A stretch of DNA of 26,436 bases from a virus, in the IMG/VR virus record IMGVR_UViG_3300025769_000703, positions 1 through 26,436 of that record; one strand, 5' to 3'. A program made the position numbers and the translations under genes. Under the pieces are notes generated by a model. It worked only from the letters and a program-made list of their open reading frames with translations, made no database searches and was not told where the DNA came from. How positions within the stretch are numbered: the first letter of the stretch is position 1; every line of letters starts with the position of its first letter. Positions 4,062-12,245 of this stretch are shown piece after piece.

Positions 4062-6311
4062 TTATCTTGATACCCGCCCTACATCAAACCTGTAAATGCT
4101 TGTTGAATCAACAGCAAACATATATTGATTTGACTTGGCAAATTTTAACCCTTTGAAGGCTAAGCTATCGAGCTGTTTTGTGCTTGTGTTTGTTGCGTTC
4201 TCAAAAAGCCCAGGATTTGAGAAGAATAAATTCAAGAATCTATCCACACCAAAAGCAACAGCATACGCACCGCTTTGCTCTGCATCAAAGGCATCGACTC
4301 TGGTTAAGGTTGCTGCTGACAAGCTAATACTACCCGTTTGAGTTAATGTCGATATGTCGTAATTAGTATATGCAGAATAAGTAACGCCAGAAGATGTAGA
4401 GCCGTTATCTTCCATTACTAAAAACTGACTTCCTTCTCCAATTATTCTTAATTTTTTCACTGGGATCGAGGAGCTATAAGTCGCAGTTGATGACAGTCCG
4501 GTTATGCTGGATATGTCAAAAGCTGAACTTAAACTATACTCTTCAATAATAAATTCAGTTCCAATACTTTGGTTCATTAAAAATAATCTTGTGCCGTCTA
4601 TACTGAAATCAAAAGACTGGTAAAGCGAATCAGACAAAGTGTAGGTGTCGCTCAAGGTAGCGCCAGAAACTACATATTGAGTTGCAAAGTCGTACTTTAC
4701 GATACGATAAGGCGATGTACCTGTCATGATTAGAGCAAAGTTGCCGCCAGGATCAATAAAGACATCCCTAAAAGACAATGACCCTAATAACTGGAAGTCG
4801 CCTAAATCTATTGCTGATGGATCATAAATTGCTGCCGGTCCATACAGTAGCTGACTTGATGTAGGTGCAGGTGATAGCGGGTCTTTGTTTATCTCGTCAG
4901 CAACCCATGCCCTTTTATATCTGCCCTCTGACAATCGTTCACTGTAAATACATCTATAACTAATGGCATCATCAAGGTGTATAATTGGGTAAACGCCGTC
5001 AGCGTCAGATTTAATGGGCTGGGCTATGACATTTTGCAGGTCAGAATCTGAATATACATCTTCTTGGTCGTATGAGTCTGTAGTAAAAAACTCTAATTGA
5101 CCCTGCACAGACCTGCCTGTCTTGTCGTTCTGAAATGTTTTTGGCAGGCTAAAAAGGCCTGTAGTGCTCCCCGCAGCCCTTAAATAGCTTGCAGGGTATA
5201 TGCTCACACCTCTTAATCTGACGATAGAAAAGTATTTCCCCCCGCTAAAAAAAGCTATTTGAAGCCAATCGCGGTTATCGCTGTCACTGTCTGTGAAGTC
5301 CTCGTCATAAACAATATCTAAATAGTAGCTGCCATTTATAGAGCTAAGGCTGAACGCTGTCGTGCATTTGTACTGCACCAACCTCCTAACTCCGCTGGAT
5401 TCCTGGGTAGCGTAACAAGTAAGCCCGTCATCTGAAAAGCACACAGCATTAGGAGTGCCTAGCAAACCGTCTGATGATTCGAACGTTTCCGATATCGTAG
5501 CGCCCGTAATGTTAAAGTCAGAAGAAAGTACTCTTTTTTCTATAAGCGAGTTCGTCTTGTCGCATGAAAATAAATTCAGGCCGTCCGGTGAAACATAAAG
5601 CCCAGAATGACCATCATTGCCAAGGTCAAGCGATTGGCTCAGTGAAGCGGTCGATAGATCGTAATTTGTGCCAAGTGTGTACACTCTTAGACCATCGGTT
5701 CCAGTTAGATTCTGAAGCACCATTATTTTAGAGCCGTCAGAATTAAACTTAATACTCCTCATGCTTGTTAAGCCTGGTATTTCAACGTCAACGCCGCTAT
5801 CTCTGCTATTTAAGTCGTAAGCAGTGCTTAGAGTAAATACTTTAAAAAACCCTGTTGTTGCCTGGGCGATAAATACCTTTGTGCCATCGCTATTGAAATC
5901 AACACCGCCGTTCGGCGTCCTAGAGCTGGAATCAGGACAAAAGCTCAAATAATCAAACACATCGGGGGTGTAATAAATTGCCTCATTAGATCCAACTATA
6001 TCTCTTTGTGTATCATTGTCGGATGGTGCCAATGGATAATCATCAACAGAATAAAGCTCTTCATAAACTCCAGGTCTTGTGCGCTTAGATAAAACCACCG
6101 TATACGACAAGGCATCATTTATATAAATTTGCGGGAATATACCATTTTCATCAGCTATAACAGGGTTGTCTATCTGAAAACCAAGCCCGGAGTCTGAATA
6201 AACGGGCTGCAAAATAGCAGTGCCAGACTGATAAAAAGTAAGGCTAGCATAAGGTAATGACAGGCCTTTTTTGTCGTTAGCAAAGGCTTTGGGGTTGCTA
6301 AAAAGCGCCAT
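4062..6311 (-). CDS. tail fibre/spike protein with two tandem attachment-propeller units
   Basis: This 749-aa virion protein probably binds the host surface. Residues 1 to about 90 are a tail-attachment domain of the type GxxLPYASLTFYQSGT...VYSDS...NPVIADENGIFP...Y.V. Residues ~130-377 hold five repeats with the core FNSDGTKVFI...VFTLSTAYDLNS, typical of beta-propeller blades. At ~385 a second attachment domain starts (LFSLPKTFQND...VYSDSDL...DADGVYP), followed by five more repeats at ~512-749. The second unit begins almost exactly like the N-terminus of the next upstream gene, so this gene looks like a fusion of two once-separate spike genes. Start overlaps the upstream stop by one base (TAATG). 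The function is inferred from domain order and position; no enzymatic motif is seen. Confidence 0.75.
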   Translation of the reverse strand: MALFSNPKAFANDKKGLSLPYASLTFYQSGTAILQPVYSDSGLGFQIDNPVIADENGIFPQIYINDALSYTVVLSKRTRPGVYEELYSVDDYPLAPSDNDTQRDIVGSNEAIYYTPDVFDYLSFCPDSSSRTPNGGVDFNSDGTKVFIAQATTGFFKVFTLSTAYDLNSRDSGVDVEIPGLTSMRSIKFNSDGSKIMVLQNLTGTDGLRVYTLGTNYDLSTASLSQSLDLGNDGHSGLYVSPDGLNLFSCDKTNSLIEKRVLSSDFNITGATISETFESSDGLLGTPNAVCFSDDGLTCYATQESSGVRRLVQYKCTTAFSLSSINGSYYLDIVYDEDFTDSDSDNRDWLQIAFFSGGKYFSIVRLRGVSIYPASYLRAAGSTTGLFSLPKTFQNDKTGRSVQGQLEFFTTDSYDQEDVYSDSDLQNVIAQPIKSDADGVYPIIHLDDAISYRCIYSERLSEGRYKRAWVADEINKDPLSPAPTSSQLLYGPAAIYDPSAIDLGDFQLLGSLSFRDVFIDPGGNFALIMTGTSPYRIVKYDFATQYVVSGATLSDTYTLSDSLYQSFDFSIDGTRLFLMNQSIGTEFIIEEYSLSSAFDISSITGLSSTATYSSSIPVKKLRIIGEGSQFLVMEDNGSTSSGVTYSAYTNYDISTLTQTGSISLSAATLTRVDAFDAEQSGAYAVAFGVDRFLNLFFSNPGLFENATNTSTKQLDSLAFKGLKFAKSNQYMFAVDSTSIYRFDVGRVSR
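4887..5159 (-). repeat. internal fourth copy of the fibre-attachment domain
   Basis: Codons ~385-475 of the 749-aa gene repeat, in mid-protein, the domain that starts the three fibre genes (other copies at about 8506-8769, 7184-7459 and 6042-6311, all - strand). Similarity is visible in DNA too: the segments near 5131-5159 and 7425-7459 share the GAATGTTTT/GGCAGGCT-like runs that encode FSLPKTFQND in both. This points to duplication within the locus rather than independent acquisition. Confidence 0.7.
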
Positions 6312-7459
6312 TATGCGGGCCTCTCAAAATTAGTTAAATAGTCATAAATTCTGTACCATTGCTCATCAACAAACCACAATCGTTTGCCAGAATCAAGAAA
6401 CCTAAACCTACCGTACACGCCAATCTGTGAAGTTAAGTTTAAAAATTGCCTGCCTGGAACAGCAGTGGTTATATTAAATGGCGTCTCCATGTGTAACGAG
6501 TACACGCGCTCTGATGAGCTGCCGTAAAAGTAAGCCTTCTTTCCGTCTGGCGTCACTTGTATTGAATTTATGCTGTTCTCCTGAGCCACGCCAGACGTAA
6601 GATCATAAGCGCCAATATAGGTTAGAGTAGCTATGTCGTAAGGCGTTGAGGCCAAATAGTATAAAATTTCTTGGTCGTTAACATTACAGACATAAAAAGC
6701 AGATCCACTGTTAGACCAAATTATATCGACGCCACCCGCTAAAAACTGACCTGTCGTAGTAAACGTCTTTTCTCTAGTTGCGGTTCTTAAGTCATAAGCT
6801 GTGGTTAGTGCATACTGTATGTATAAATCGCCAAGATTATCTATTATATAAAACTTAGTGCCGTCATCGTTGAATGTGAAACAACCAACATTTACCGTGC
6901 CGCCGTCTATAGCTTCTGCGTATTCGAGCGAGTATGAAGATAGATCAAGCAAGTTACTTAACACAAACGACTGAATGACTCGGCCTGTGCCACCATAACC
7001 AAGAAAGAATCGCTCACCGTTTGGCTGTACTTCAAAGCCTGCCGTAGGTGTCGTGACACTTAAAACGTCATCGGTAAAATTAGCCACGCTGCCAGAAAGA
7101 TTCTGGTAACTGAAATGGTATGGAACGTTTTCACTGTTGCCGGTATATTCTACGACGCCATTTGCAGGGGCAGCCCCATAAACAACGCCGTCTTGCTCCC
7201 ATACTGTCTTGTAAAGGCCTTCTCGTATACGCTCCTCATAGACAACTCTATACTCTTCTCGCTCAGTAGCGTAAAAAACAGGGAATCGACCGGCACCGTC
7301 AGCATATACAGGATTGTCTGTGGTTTTAGTTAGAGCATAATCAGAATATATTGCTTTAGGGTTGTATGTGCCTGTTTCATAAAAAGAGTACCTAGCATAA
7401 GCACTAGTGCGCCCATCACTATCATTTTGGAATGTTTTGGGTAGGCTGAAAATGCTCAT
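6311..7459 (-). CDS. tail fibre/spike protein, attachment domain plus beta-propeller
   Basis: This 382-aa protein has one attachment domain (1 to ~92; SFYETGTYNPKAIYSDYALT, NPVYADGAGRFPVFY) and five repeats of ~45-55 residues. Repeat cores are at ~141-175, 192-227, 243-278, 299-333 and 349-377 and follow (F/V)xxDGxKxY...(V/I)...Y.L.TxYDLxT, as in WD/YVTN-like or tachylectin-like propellers. It is a single unit of the module found twice in the downstream gene. Start and stop overlap neighbours (ATGA upstream, TAATG downstream). It is most likely a receptor-binding protein recognising cell-surface glycan, but ligand and stoichiometry are inference. Confidence 0.75.
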   Translation of the reverse strand: MSIFSLPKTFQNDSDGRTSAYARYSFYETGTYNPKAIYSDYALTKTTDNPVYADGAGRFPVFYATEREEYRVVYEERIREGLYKTVWEQDGVVYGAAPANGVVEYTGNSENVPYHFSYQNLSGSVANFTDDVLSVTTPTAGFEVQPNGERFFLGYGGTGRVIQSFVLSNLLDLSSYSLEYAEAIDGGTVNVGCFTFNDDGTKFYIIDNLGDLYIQYALTTAYDLRTATREKTFTTTGQFLAGGVDIIWSNSGSAFYVCNVNDQEILYYLASTPYDIATLTYIGAYDLTSGVAQENSINSIQVTPDGKKAYFYGSSSERVYSLHMETPFNITTAVPGRQFLNLTSQIGVYGRFRFLDSGKRLWFVDEQWYRIYDYLTNFERPA

Positions 7460-8769
7460 ACAGTACCAAAGCCTTTTATTTTAAACTTAAAAACCCCCAG
7501 CACTACAGTGTTGGCGACATCATTAGTGCCAACACCGACAGTAAATGAATTGTTTGATTCTAAGTATATTCTTGACATTTCATACATAACATTGTCAGTG
7601 CCAGCCGCTGTAGTTACGATAGTCGAGCATTGCGCTCTACGTAGGTCTTTAGTGAACCCTGATGACTTTCCCGCATAAACAATAAATGAATCATCAGCAG
7701 GGCTTACTGATGCTGTAGCCTGCCAAATCACATCTATATAAACGGTGTCAGACGGAAGTATGTCTAGGTCAGCGTCTATTATCGTTGCGCCTGAGCCTGT
7801 TGGACCTACAGTAACATTGGAATCTGTAGTGTCATTTATCGAACCAATCAAATCAATAGAGCCAACACCTGAAGGATAATCCTCAGCGCTGTAATAAAAT
7901 ATGTCGGCAGTAAAACCGGAAACCGTTGGTGCATCTAATCCTAAGTTAGTTCTAGCTGTGGCTGCATTGGCAACATCGGAAAGATTATTGGCTATACTGA
8001 GAAACTCGCTAGCGATACCTAGGTTAGTTCTAGCTGTCGATGCGCTATTTACATCTGATAAGTTGTTGGCGCGACTTAAAAACTCACTTGCAATGCTTAG
8101 GTTAGTTCTAGCTGTTGCCGCGTTAGACACATCAGATAGATTGTTCGCTATCTGTAAAAACTGGCCTGCAATGTTTAAATTAGTTCTTGCGGCAGACTGA
8201 GCTGCACCGCCAGCCGCTGCTATCTCAGATAGATTATTCTTTGTATAAAGGTAATTATATAATCGCTGTATTTGGTTGCCGTTATCGAGATCAGCAAAAG
8301 CGTCATCATCTGCGGTGCCAGTTCCGCCAGCCACAACAAGCCATTGAGCGCCTTCATCGTCTGTTTCATTTGCAGTGCCAAGCGTTACGATGGTTTGCCC
8401 AATCTGTAAATCAACCGTTTCGCCAGTGATTGTAATGCCTTGCTTGGCGTCAACTAAGTCATCGAAGTATAGGGCGCTGGTTGTTAAGACAGTACCCTCA
8501 GCAGCGTTTATCCCATCTCGGTCAAATAGCTGAACATCATTCTCGTCAGTGACTACAATTCTATATGCGCCAGATTCTAAAAATATGGGAGGGAAAACGC
8601 CGCCATCGTCAGCAATGACGGGGTTCGTGTTGAGATTGACCAAGGAGCTATCTGTAAATGTATCTTTGTAAGTCGATGTTCCTGACTCATAAGTGTATAT
8701 TTTAGCACCTGGCAGAGTTCGCCCAACTGCATCATTAAAAAATAGGATTTCTTGCTTTAGCGTCGCCAT
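7456..8769 (-). CDS. tail fibre protein with NNLSDV-type repeats
   Basis: This 437-aa tail fibre has three regions. Residues 1 to ~88 are the same attachment domain as the two downstream genes (KIYTYESGTSTYKDTFTDSS, NPVIADDGGVFPPIF). Residues ~120-175 form a linker. Residues ~178-279 are four repeats of 26 residues (the first longer) with the pattern NNLSDVxNAATARTNLxIAx, a widespread phage fibre shaft repeat that forms trimeric stalks. The C-terminal ~155 residues are a beta-rich, possibly receptor-binding or trimerisation head (DIFYYSAEDYPSGVGSIDL near its start). Unlike its neighbours it lacks the propeller, so it is probably the primary fibre. It overlaps the ejection-protein stop by one base. 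Confidence 0.85.
   Translation of the reverse strand: MATLKQEILFFNDAVGRTLPGAKIYTYESGTSTYKDTFTDSSLVNLNTNPVIADDGGVFPPIFLESGAYRIVVTDENDVQLFDRDGINAAEGTVLTTSALYFDDLVDAKQGITITGETVDLQIGQTIVTLGTANETDDEGAQWLVVAGGTGTADDDAFADLDNGNQIQRLYNYLYTKNNLSEIAAAGGAAQSAARTNLNIAGQFLQIANNLSDVSNAATARTNLSIASEFLSRANNLSDVNSASTARTNLGIASEFLSIANNLSDVANAATARTNLGLDAPTVSGFTADIFYYSAEDYPSGVGSIDLIGSINDTTDSNVTVGPTGSGATIIDADLDILPSDTVYIDVIWQATASVSPADDSFIVYAGKSSGFTKDLRRAQCSTIVTTAAGTDNVMYEMSRIYLESNNSFTVGVGTNDVANTVVLGVFKFKIKGFGTV
7936..8238 (-). repeat. 78-bp coding repeats of the fibre shaft
   Basis: Four in-frame units encode NNLSDV/NNLSEI...ARTNLxIA(S/G)xFL. Units 2 and 3 are exactly 26 codons; unit 4 is cut at the shaft end and unit 1 is degenerate and longer. 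DNA identity between units is high (repeated TTAGTTCTAGCTG on the + strand), so unit number may vary by slippage or recombination. Confidence 0.8.
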
Positions 8770-11180
8770 TAGTTATTCTCCTGGGCTTCGTCGCCCTCAC
8801 CCTCAATAAGCCAAGGTATTATACCAACAGTTGCTATTTCAGCCCTAGTTGCCTCTGGCAAAGTCGCTACCCAGTCATTATAAGCTCTACTGTCTATAAG
8901 TGCTCTCCTAGTCCTTCTTGCTGCCTGGGATGCTGGATTGCTAGCAGCGACTAATACAGCCCTAGTGAACTGCGGGCTTGCCATCAGCGAGTCAGCGGCA
9001 TCTAACGTGCTCTGCTTCACCCCATTCCCTGACAGGGTGCTTGCCAATGCGCTAAATGCTGGGTCTACCTGGGCTGTACTTGCTATATTGTAGAGCCTAG
9101 ACACAATACCGTCTTTTTTATCAAACTGACGCAAAAGCGTTTGTATTCTCCCTGTAGGTGCGGCTCTCTTTGCGGCTGCACTCCAGCCTTTCGACACTTT
9201 ATATAGATCATCCAATCTACTAACTTGATCTTCACTGAAATGTTGAAAAAGCTTGTTTTTTAAAGTAGGAGAACGCTGTAAACCCTCATACCAGCTAGCA
9301 TACCCTGGCATGGTCAATTGGCTTGCATTCCTTCCGCCATTCGTAAACGCATAACGCAAAGAGGTCGCCATCGCCTCTTGCCGCATATCTTCAGGAATAG
9401 CTGCCATGACCCTATCAAAGTTTCTAAGCTCATCAACACTAGCTCTACGCACAACAGCGCCGAGCTCAGGAATAATGCTCTTTTGTAAATTGCGACCTAG
9501 GGCGTCAATCATCGCCCCCTCAATGCCTTTTTTCTGAGCAGTCAAGTTTTTAGCTTGATCCCAAACACCTTGAACACCATAAATCGGGTTATCTGCTATC
9601 TGTCCCTGTATGTCAGTTAAAACCCCGTAATATTTGGAAAGCTCAGCCTCCGAGGCATTCTCAAATGGTGTTGATTTTTTAGCTAGCTGTTCACCTATAA
9701 GCTTTCTTTCCCTGTCTATCAACTCATAAGTTACTACCTTGTCGGGGTCACTTACAAACCTATAAAGCTTTTTTTCTACTGGCGACAATTCAGAAACATC
9801 GCCGCCATAAACGGCCAGCCTTTGGCTTAATACATCACCTAGACCAGAAACATCAACAACCTCATCACCTGGAATAGCATCGCCTATAGCATTATAAAGG
9901 GCGTTAGCTTCATCCTGTAATGCTAGCCTTGTGTCCTCGACTCCTTGGGTTATCCTGTTTGACATGCTTGCGGTGTCAATGTCGCCGCCAAACTCTTTAA
10001 TGATTTCATCAGCTTTTAATGACATCTGATCTATAAATCTTGCTTTCTTGGTTGCTGTTTCACTGCCAATAATGGTCGCAAGTCCCATTTCAAAATCCTG
10101 GAATTGCGGGTTTTGCGAAGCGGCTGATAGTGGCATTTGATCAGCAACGCCCAACCTTTCAGCCGCTTCAATTGTTGCGGGGTTTACCTCTACCTCTGCC
10201 GCTAACGTCGAAACCCTATCAGTTGTCGGTTTAGTTACCGTTTCACCAGCAAGCTGCGTCACCTGGCCTAGTTCATCAACTCTCTGGCCGCCTTCTTGGG
10301 CAATGCTCATCGCATCCTTTACGGCATCATTGTAAGTAACCCCGTTGGCACTAAGTACTGACACTAGATGATCTGTTGGCTCGCCTGTAGCTTTTATGAG
10401 TGGGACAGTTGGAGCCTTTCCGGTCATCCTCCGATATACCGAACCAAGACCGCGACCAACAACAGGAATGCCCATTTCGATAGCCAAGGCCACGCCGCCG
10501 CCAATACCCGCCCCAGCCAAGGGGTCTTGCCCTCTACCTTGGGAAATAATCCCACCTTCTGACGCTCCTAATAATCCAGCTCCAGCAACCCTGGCAGCCG
10601 TTGAGCTTAACATTGGAACTTTGCTCGCTACAGCACCAGCCCCGCCACCTGCCGCCAAAAATGGCGCAGTCTCACCAACAAACTCACCAGCAGTAACAGC
10701 CCCACCAGTGGGTGAAATTTGTTTTAACTGCTCCATTGATCTAAGGTCAAATTCGTCCTCTTTTTCCATCATCCCTAAGCCCCTAGCAACTGTAGAGAAT
10801 CCCCTACCAGTGCCGACCAGAAAATTGTCCAGGGTTGACATATCTTCAATTTGAGCCGCCTGATAAGGGTTGACTTGTCGTAACTGCTCAAGCTTTATAA
10901 GTCGCTCACGCTCTTTAAGTCTACGCCTTTTTGTTCTGGTGTCTCTTCGCCTGTCTCCAGTATTTCCGGTTCTAGCCATGATGTCTGCATATACATCCTG
11001 TGGCAATCCAAATTCATTGCTTGCGCCCTGGGGTATGACGGCACCTACCGGGTTTGCCCTTATATCACTGCGCTCAGCGGCCTCAATCATAGCCGCCAAT
11101 CTTGCCGCGCCGTTCCTGTCGCCAGCTTCATGCGCCGCTCTCATAGCTTGCTTTAATTGCTCGACATTGTTGGTGGTCAT
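8769..11180 (-). CDS. large internal virion / DNA ejection protein (P22 gp16-like position)
   Basis: This 803-aa protein is the third of three successive internal-protein genes after the gp10-like gene. Residues ~5-36 form a helix pair with the pattern LKQAMRAAHEAGDRNGAARL, often seen at the N-terminus of phage ejection proteins. A basic patch (GDRRRDTRTKRRRLKERERL) lies at ~75-94. Residues ~158-245 are very rich in Gly/Ala and hydrophobic (AGGGAGAVASKVP, AGAGIGGGVALAIEMGIPVVG), suited to membrane insertion during DNA entry. The rest is long and helical. Similarity to P22 gp16 is by position and composition, not recognised residue identity. No lytic transglycosylase motif is visible. ATGA overlap with the upstream gene indicates coupled synthesis. 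Confidence 0.7.
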   Translation of the reverse strand: MTTNNVEQLKQAMRAAHEAGDRNGAARLAAMIEAAERSDIRANPVGAVIPQGASNEFGLPQDVYADIMARTGNTGDRRRDTRTKRRRLKERERLIKLEQLRQVNPYQAAQIEDMSTLDNFLVGTGRGFSTVARGLGMMEKEDEFDLRSMEQLKQISPTGGAVTAGEFVGETAPFLAAGGGAGAVASKVPMLSSTAARVAGAGLLGASEGGIISQGRGQDPLAGAGIGGGVALAIEMGIPVVGRGLGSVYRRMTGKAPTVPLIKATGEPTDHLVSVLSANGVTYNDAVKDAMSIAQEGGQRVDELGQVTQLAGETVTKPTTDRVSTLAAEVEVNPATIEAAERLGVADQMPLSAASQNPQFQDFEMGLATIIGSETATKKARFIDQMSLKADEIIKEFGGDIDTASMSNRITQGVEDTRLALQDEANALYNAIGDAIPGDEVVDVSGLGDVLSQRLAVYGGDVSELSPVEKKLYRFVSDPDKVVTYELIDRERKLIGEQLAKKSTPFENASEAELSKYYGVLTDIQGQIADNPIYGVQGVWDQAKNLTAQKKGIEGAMIDALGRNLQKSIIPELGAVVRRASVDELRNFDRVMAAIPEDMRQEAMATSLRYAFTNGGRNASQLTMPGYASWYEGLQRSPTLKNKLFQHFSEDQVSRLDDLYKVSKGWSAAAKRAAPTGRIQTLLRQFDKKDGIVSRLYNIASTAQVDPAFSALASTLSGNGVKQSTLDAADSLMASPQFTRAVLVAASNPASQAARRTRRALIDSRAYNDWVATLPEATRAEIATVGIIPWLIEGEGDEAQENN

Positions 11181-12244
11181 AATTGACCCCTATAATGCTG
11201 CAATAGCTCATCGTCGCTCATTTCGTCAGTGCTTACCAAATCAGGCATATCAAACATCCCAGGTTTTCTGGCCCTGTACTTGTCTAATAGGTCTTCATTT
11301 ATTCTGTTTTCGTACAACGACAAATACTCGTCCATTGTTGAGTTAGAATTCTTGACAGAGCTGTTAGAAAGCCGTTTTGCCGTGGTCACTATCTCGCTGA
11401 TCATCCTTGGCGATAAAGCCTCACCAGTATTCAACTTGTTTATGTAGTTAGACATATAATCAAAAAGACCACCGGATTTTTGAAGCATTACTTGTTCGCC
11501 TTCCCTGACAACAGAGCCAGGGTCTAAAGCCTTCATAAATTTGAACACAATTGCTAATTGATCCGATGGTGAAGAACTTTGCCCTAGTACTTCCAAGTCC
11601 TCAGCAGCCTGTCTGATAGCTTTTGATTCCTTGACTATGCCGTCAATATCCTTGCTTATGTCTCTAATGGTCTTTGTGTCTACCTCTTCAGCTTGTGATG
11701 CCATCCACTCATCAATAGATGGATTCTTGGACAGCTCACCCGTTGCAGTATCAAAGACGCCAAATTCATTGACCTGAAATCGGCCTTTTTCTTGCTGATC
11801 TAGTTCTATACCGGATTGCTTCGCTAGCATATTTATCATTATACGTCTTTGCTCTGGCCGCATATTAATCAGCATTTGCGTATCCATAGCATTACCTCCG
11901 CCAGCGCCAATATCTTGCAGCCTCTTCTGTAAGATCTGATTTTGCGAATCGACATCATCACCAACCGATATTAGCTGCATAATATCTTGCTTGTCTCGCT
12001 CATCAGACATGACCCTATTAGCCTCTGCCTTACTTGCAGCCTGACCCGACAAGTAATCCTTTGCCCCAATGTACATCTGAGGCGACTGTTTTGATAACTG
12101 ACCCAATGCGTCTTGATCACCAGTTATCGCTTTGCCAAATAACATATTAGTCATTTTGTTTTGGTCGCGCTCATCTACATACTGTTTTGACCTCAGAAAG
12201 TTCTGAACTGCGTTTGTAAGACCTATCGATCCATAACCAGCCAT
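11177..12244 (-). CDS. internal virion / ejection protein (P22 gp20-like position)
   Basis: This 355-aa protein is mostly alpha-helical, rich in Gln, Asp and Ser, with no membrane segment except weak ones. The N-terminus (GSIGLTNAVQNFLRSKQYVD) and a long polar helical middle (for example QNQILQKRLQDIGAGGGNAM) resemble internal core or ejection proteins of short-tailed phages. The region around LDPGSVVREGEQVMLQKSGG at ~243-262 is a segment I have seen in several podoviral ejection-type proteins. The start lies 2 nt from the preceding stop; its end overlaps the 803-aa gene by ATGA. Role: probably packed with DNA and released into the host envelope. This is inferred from order and composition. 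Confidence 0.65.
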   Translation of the reverse strand: MAGYGSIGLTNAVQNFLRSKQYVDERDQNKMTNMLFGKAITGDQDALGQLSKQSPQMYIGAKDYLSGQAASKAEANRVMSDERDKQDIMQLISVGDDVDSQNQILQKRLQDIGAGGGNAMDTQMLINMRPEQRRIMINMLAKQSGIELDQQEKGRFQVNEFGVFDTATGELSKNPSIDEWMASQAEEVDTKTIRDISKDIDGIVKESKAIRQAAEDLEVLGQSSSPSDQLAIVFKFMKALDPGSVVREGEQVMLQKSGGLFDYMSNYINKLNTGEALSPRMISEIVTTAKRLSNSSVKNSNSTMDEYLSLYENRINEDLLDKYRARKPGMFDMPDLVSTDEMSDDELLQHYRGQL

Positions 12245-12245
12245 G

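Noticed and set aside
7901-8200. + strand frame with internal LVLAVxAL repeats
   Set aside because: The repetition is only the antisense reading of the 78-bp NNLSDV fibre repeats on the - strand.
7936-8238. Regularly spaced direct repeats that might suggest a CRISPR array
   Set aside because: Units are contiguous, in frame and code for a known fibre shaft motif; there are no unique spacers and no palindromic repeat.
10396-10854. Long + strand open frame (152 codons) opposite the 803-aa gene
   Set aside because: It is antisense to a well-supported gene, Pro/Ala-rich from the Gly/Ala-rich codons opposite, and has no ribosome-binding site or family signature.
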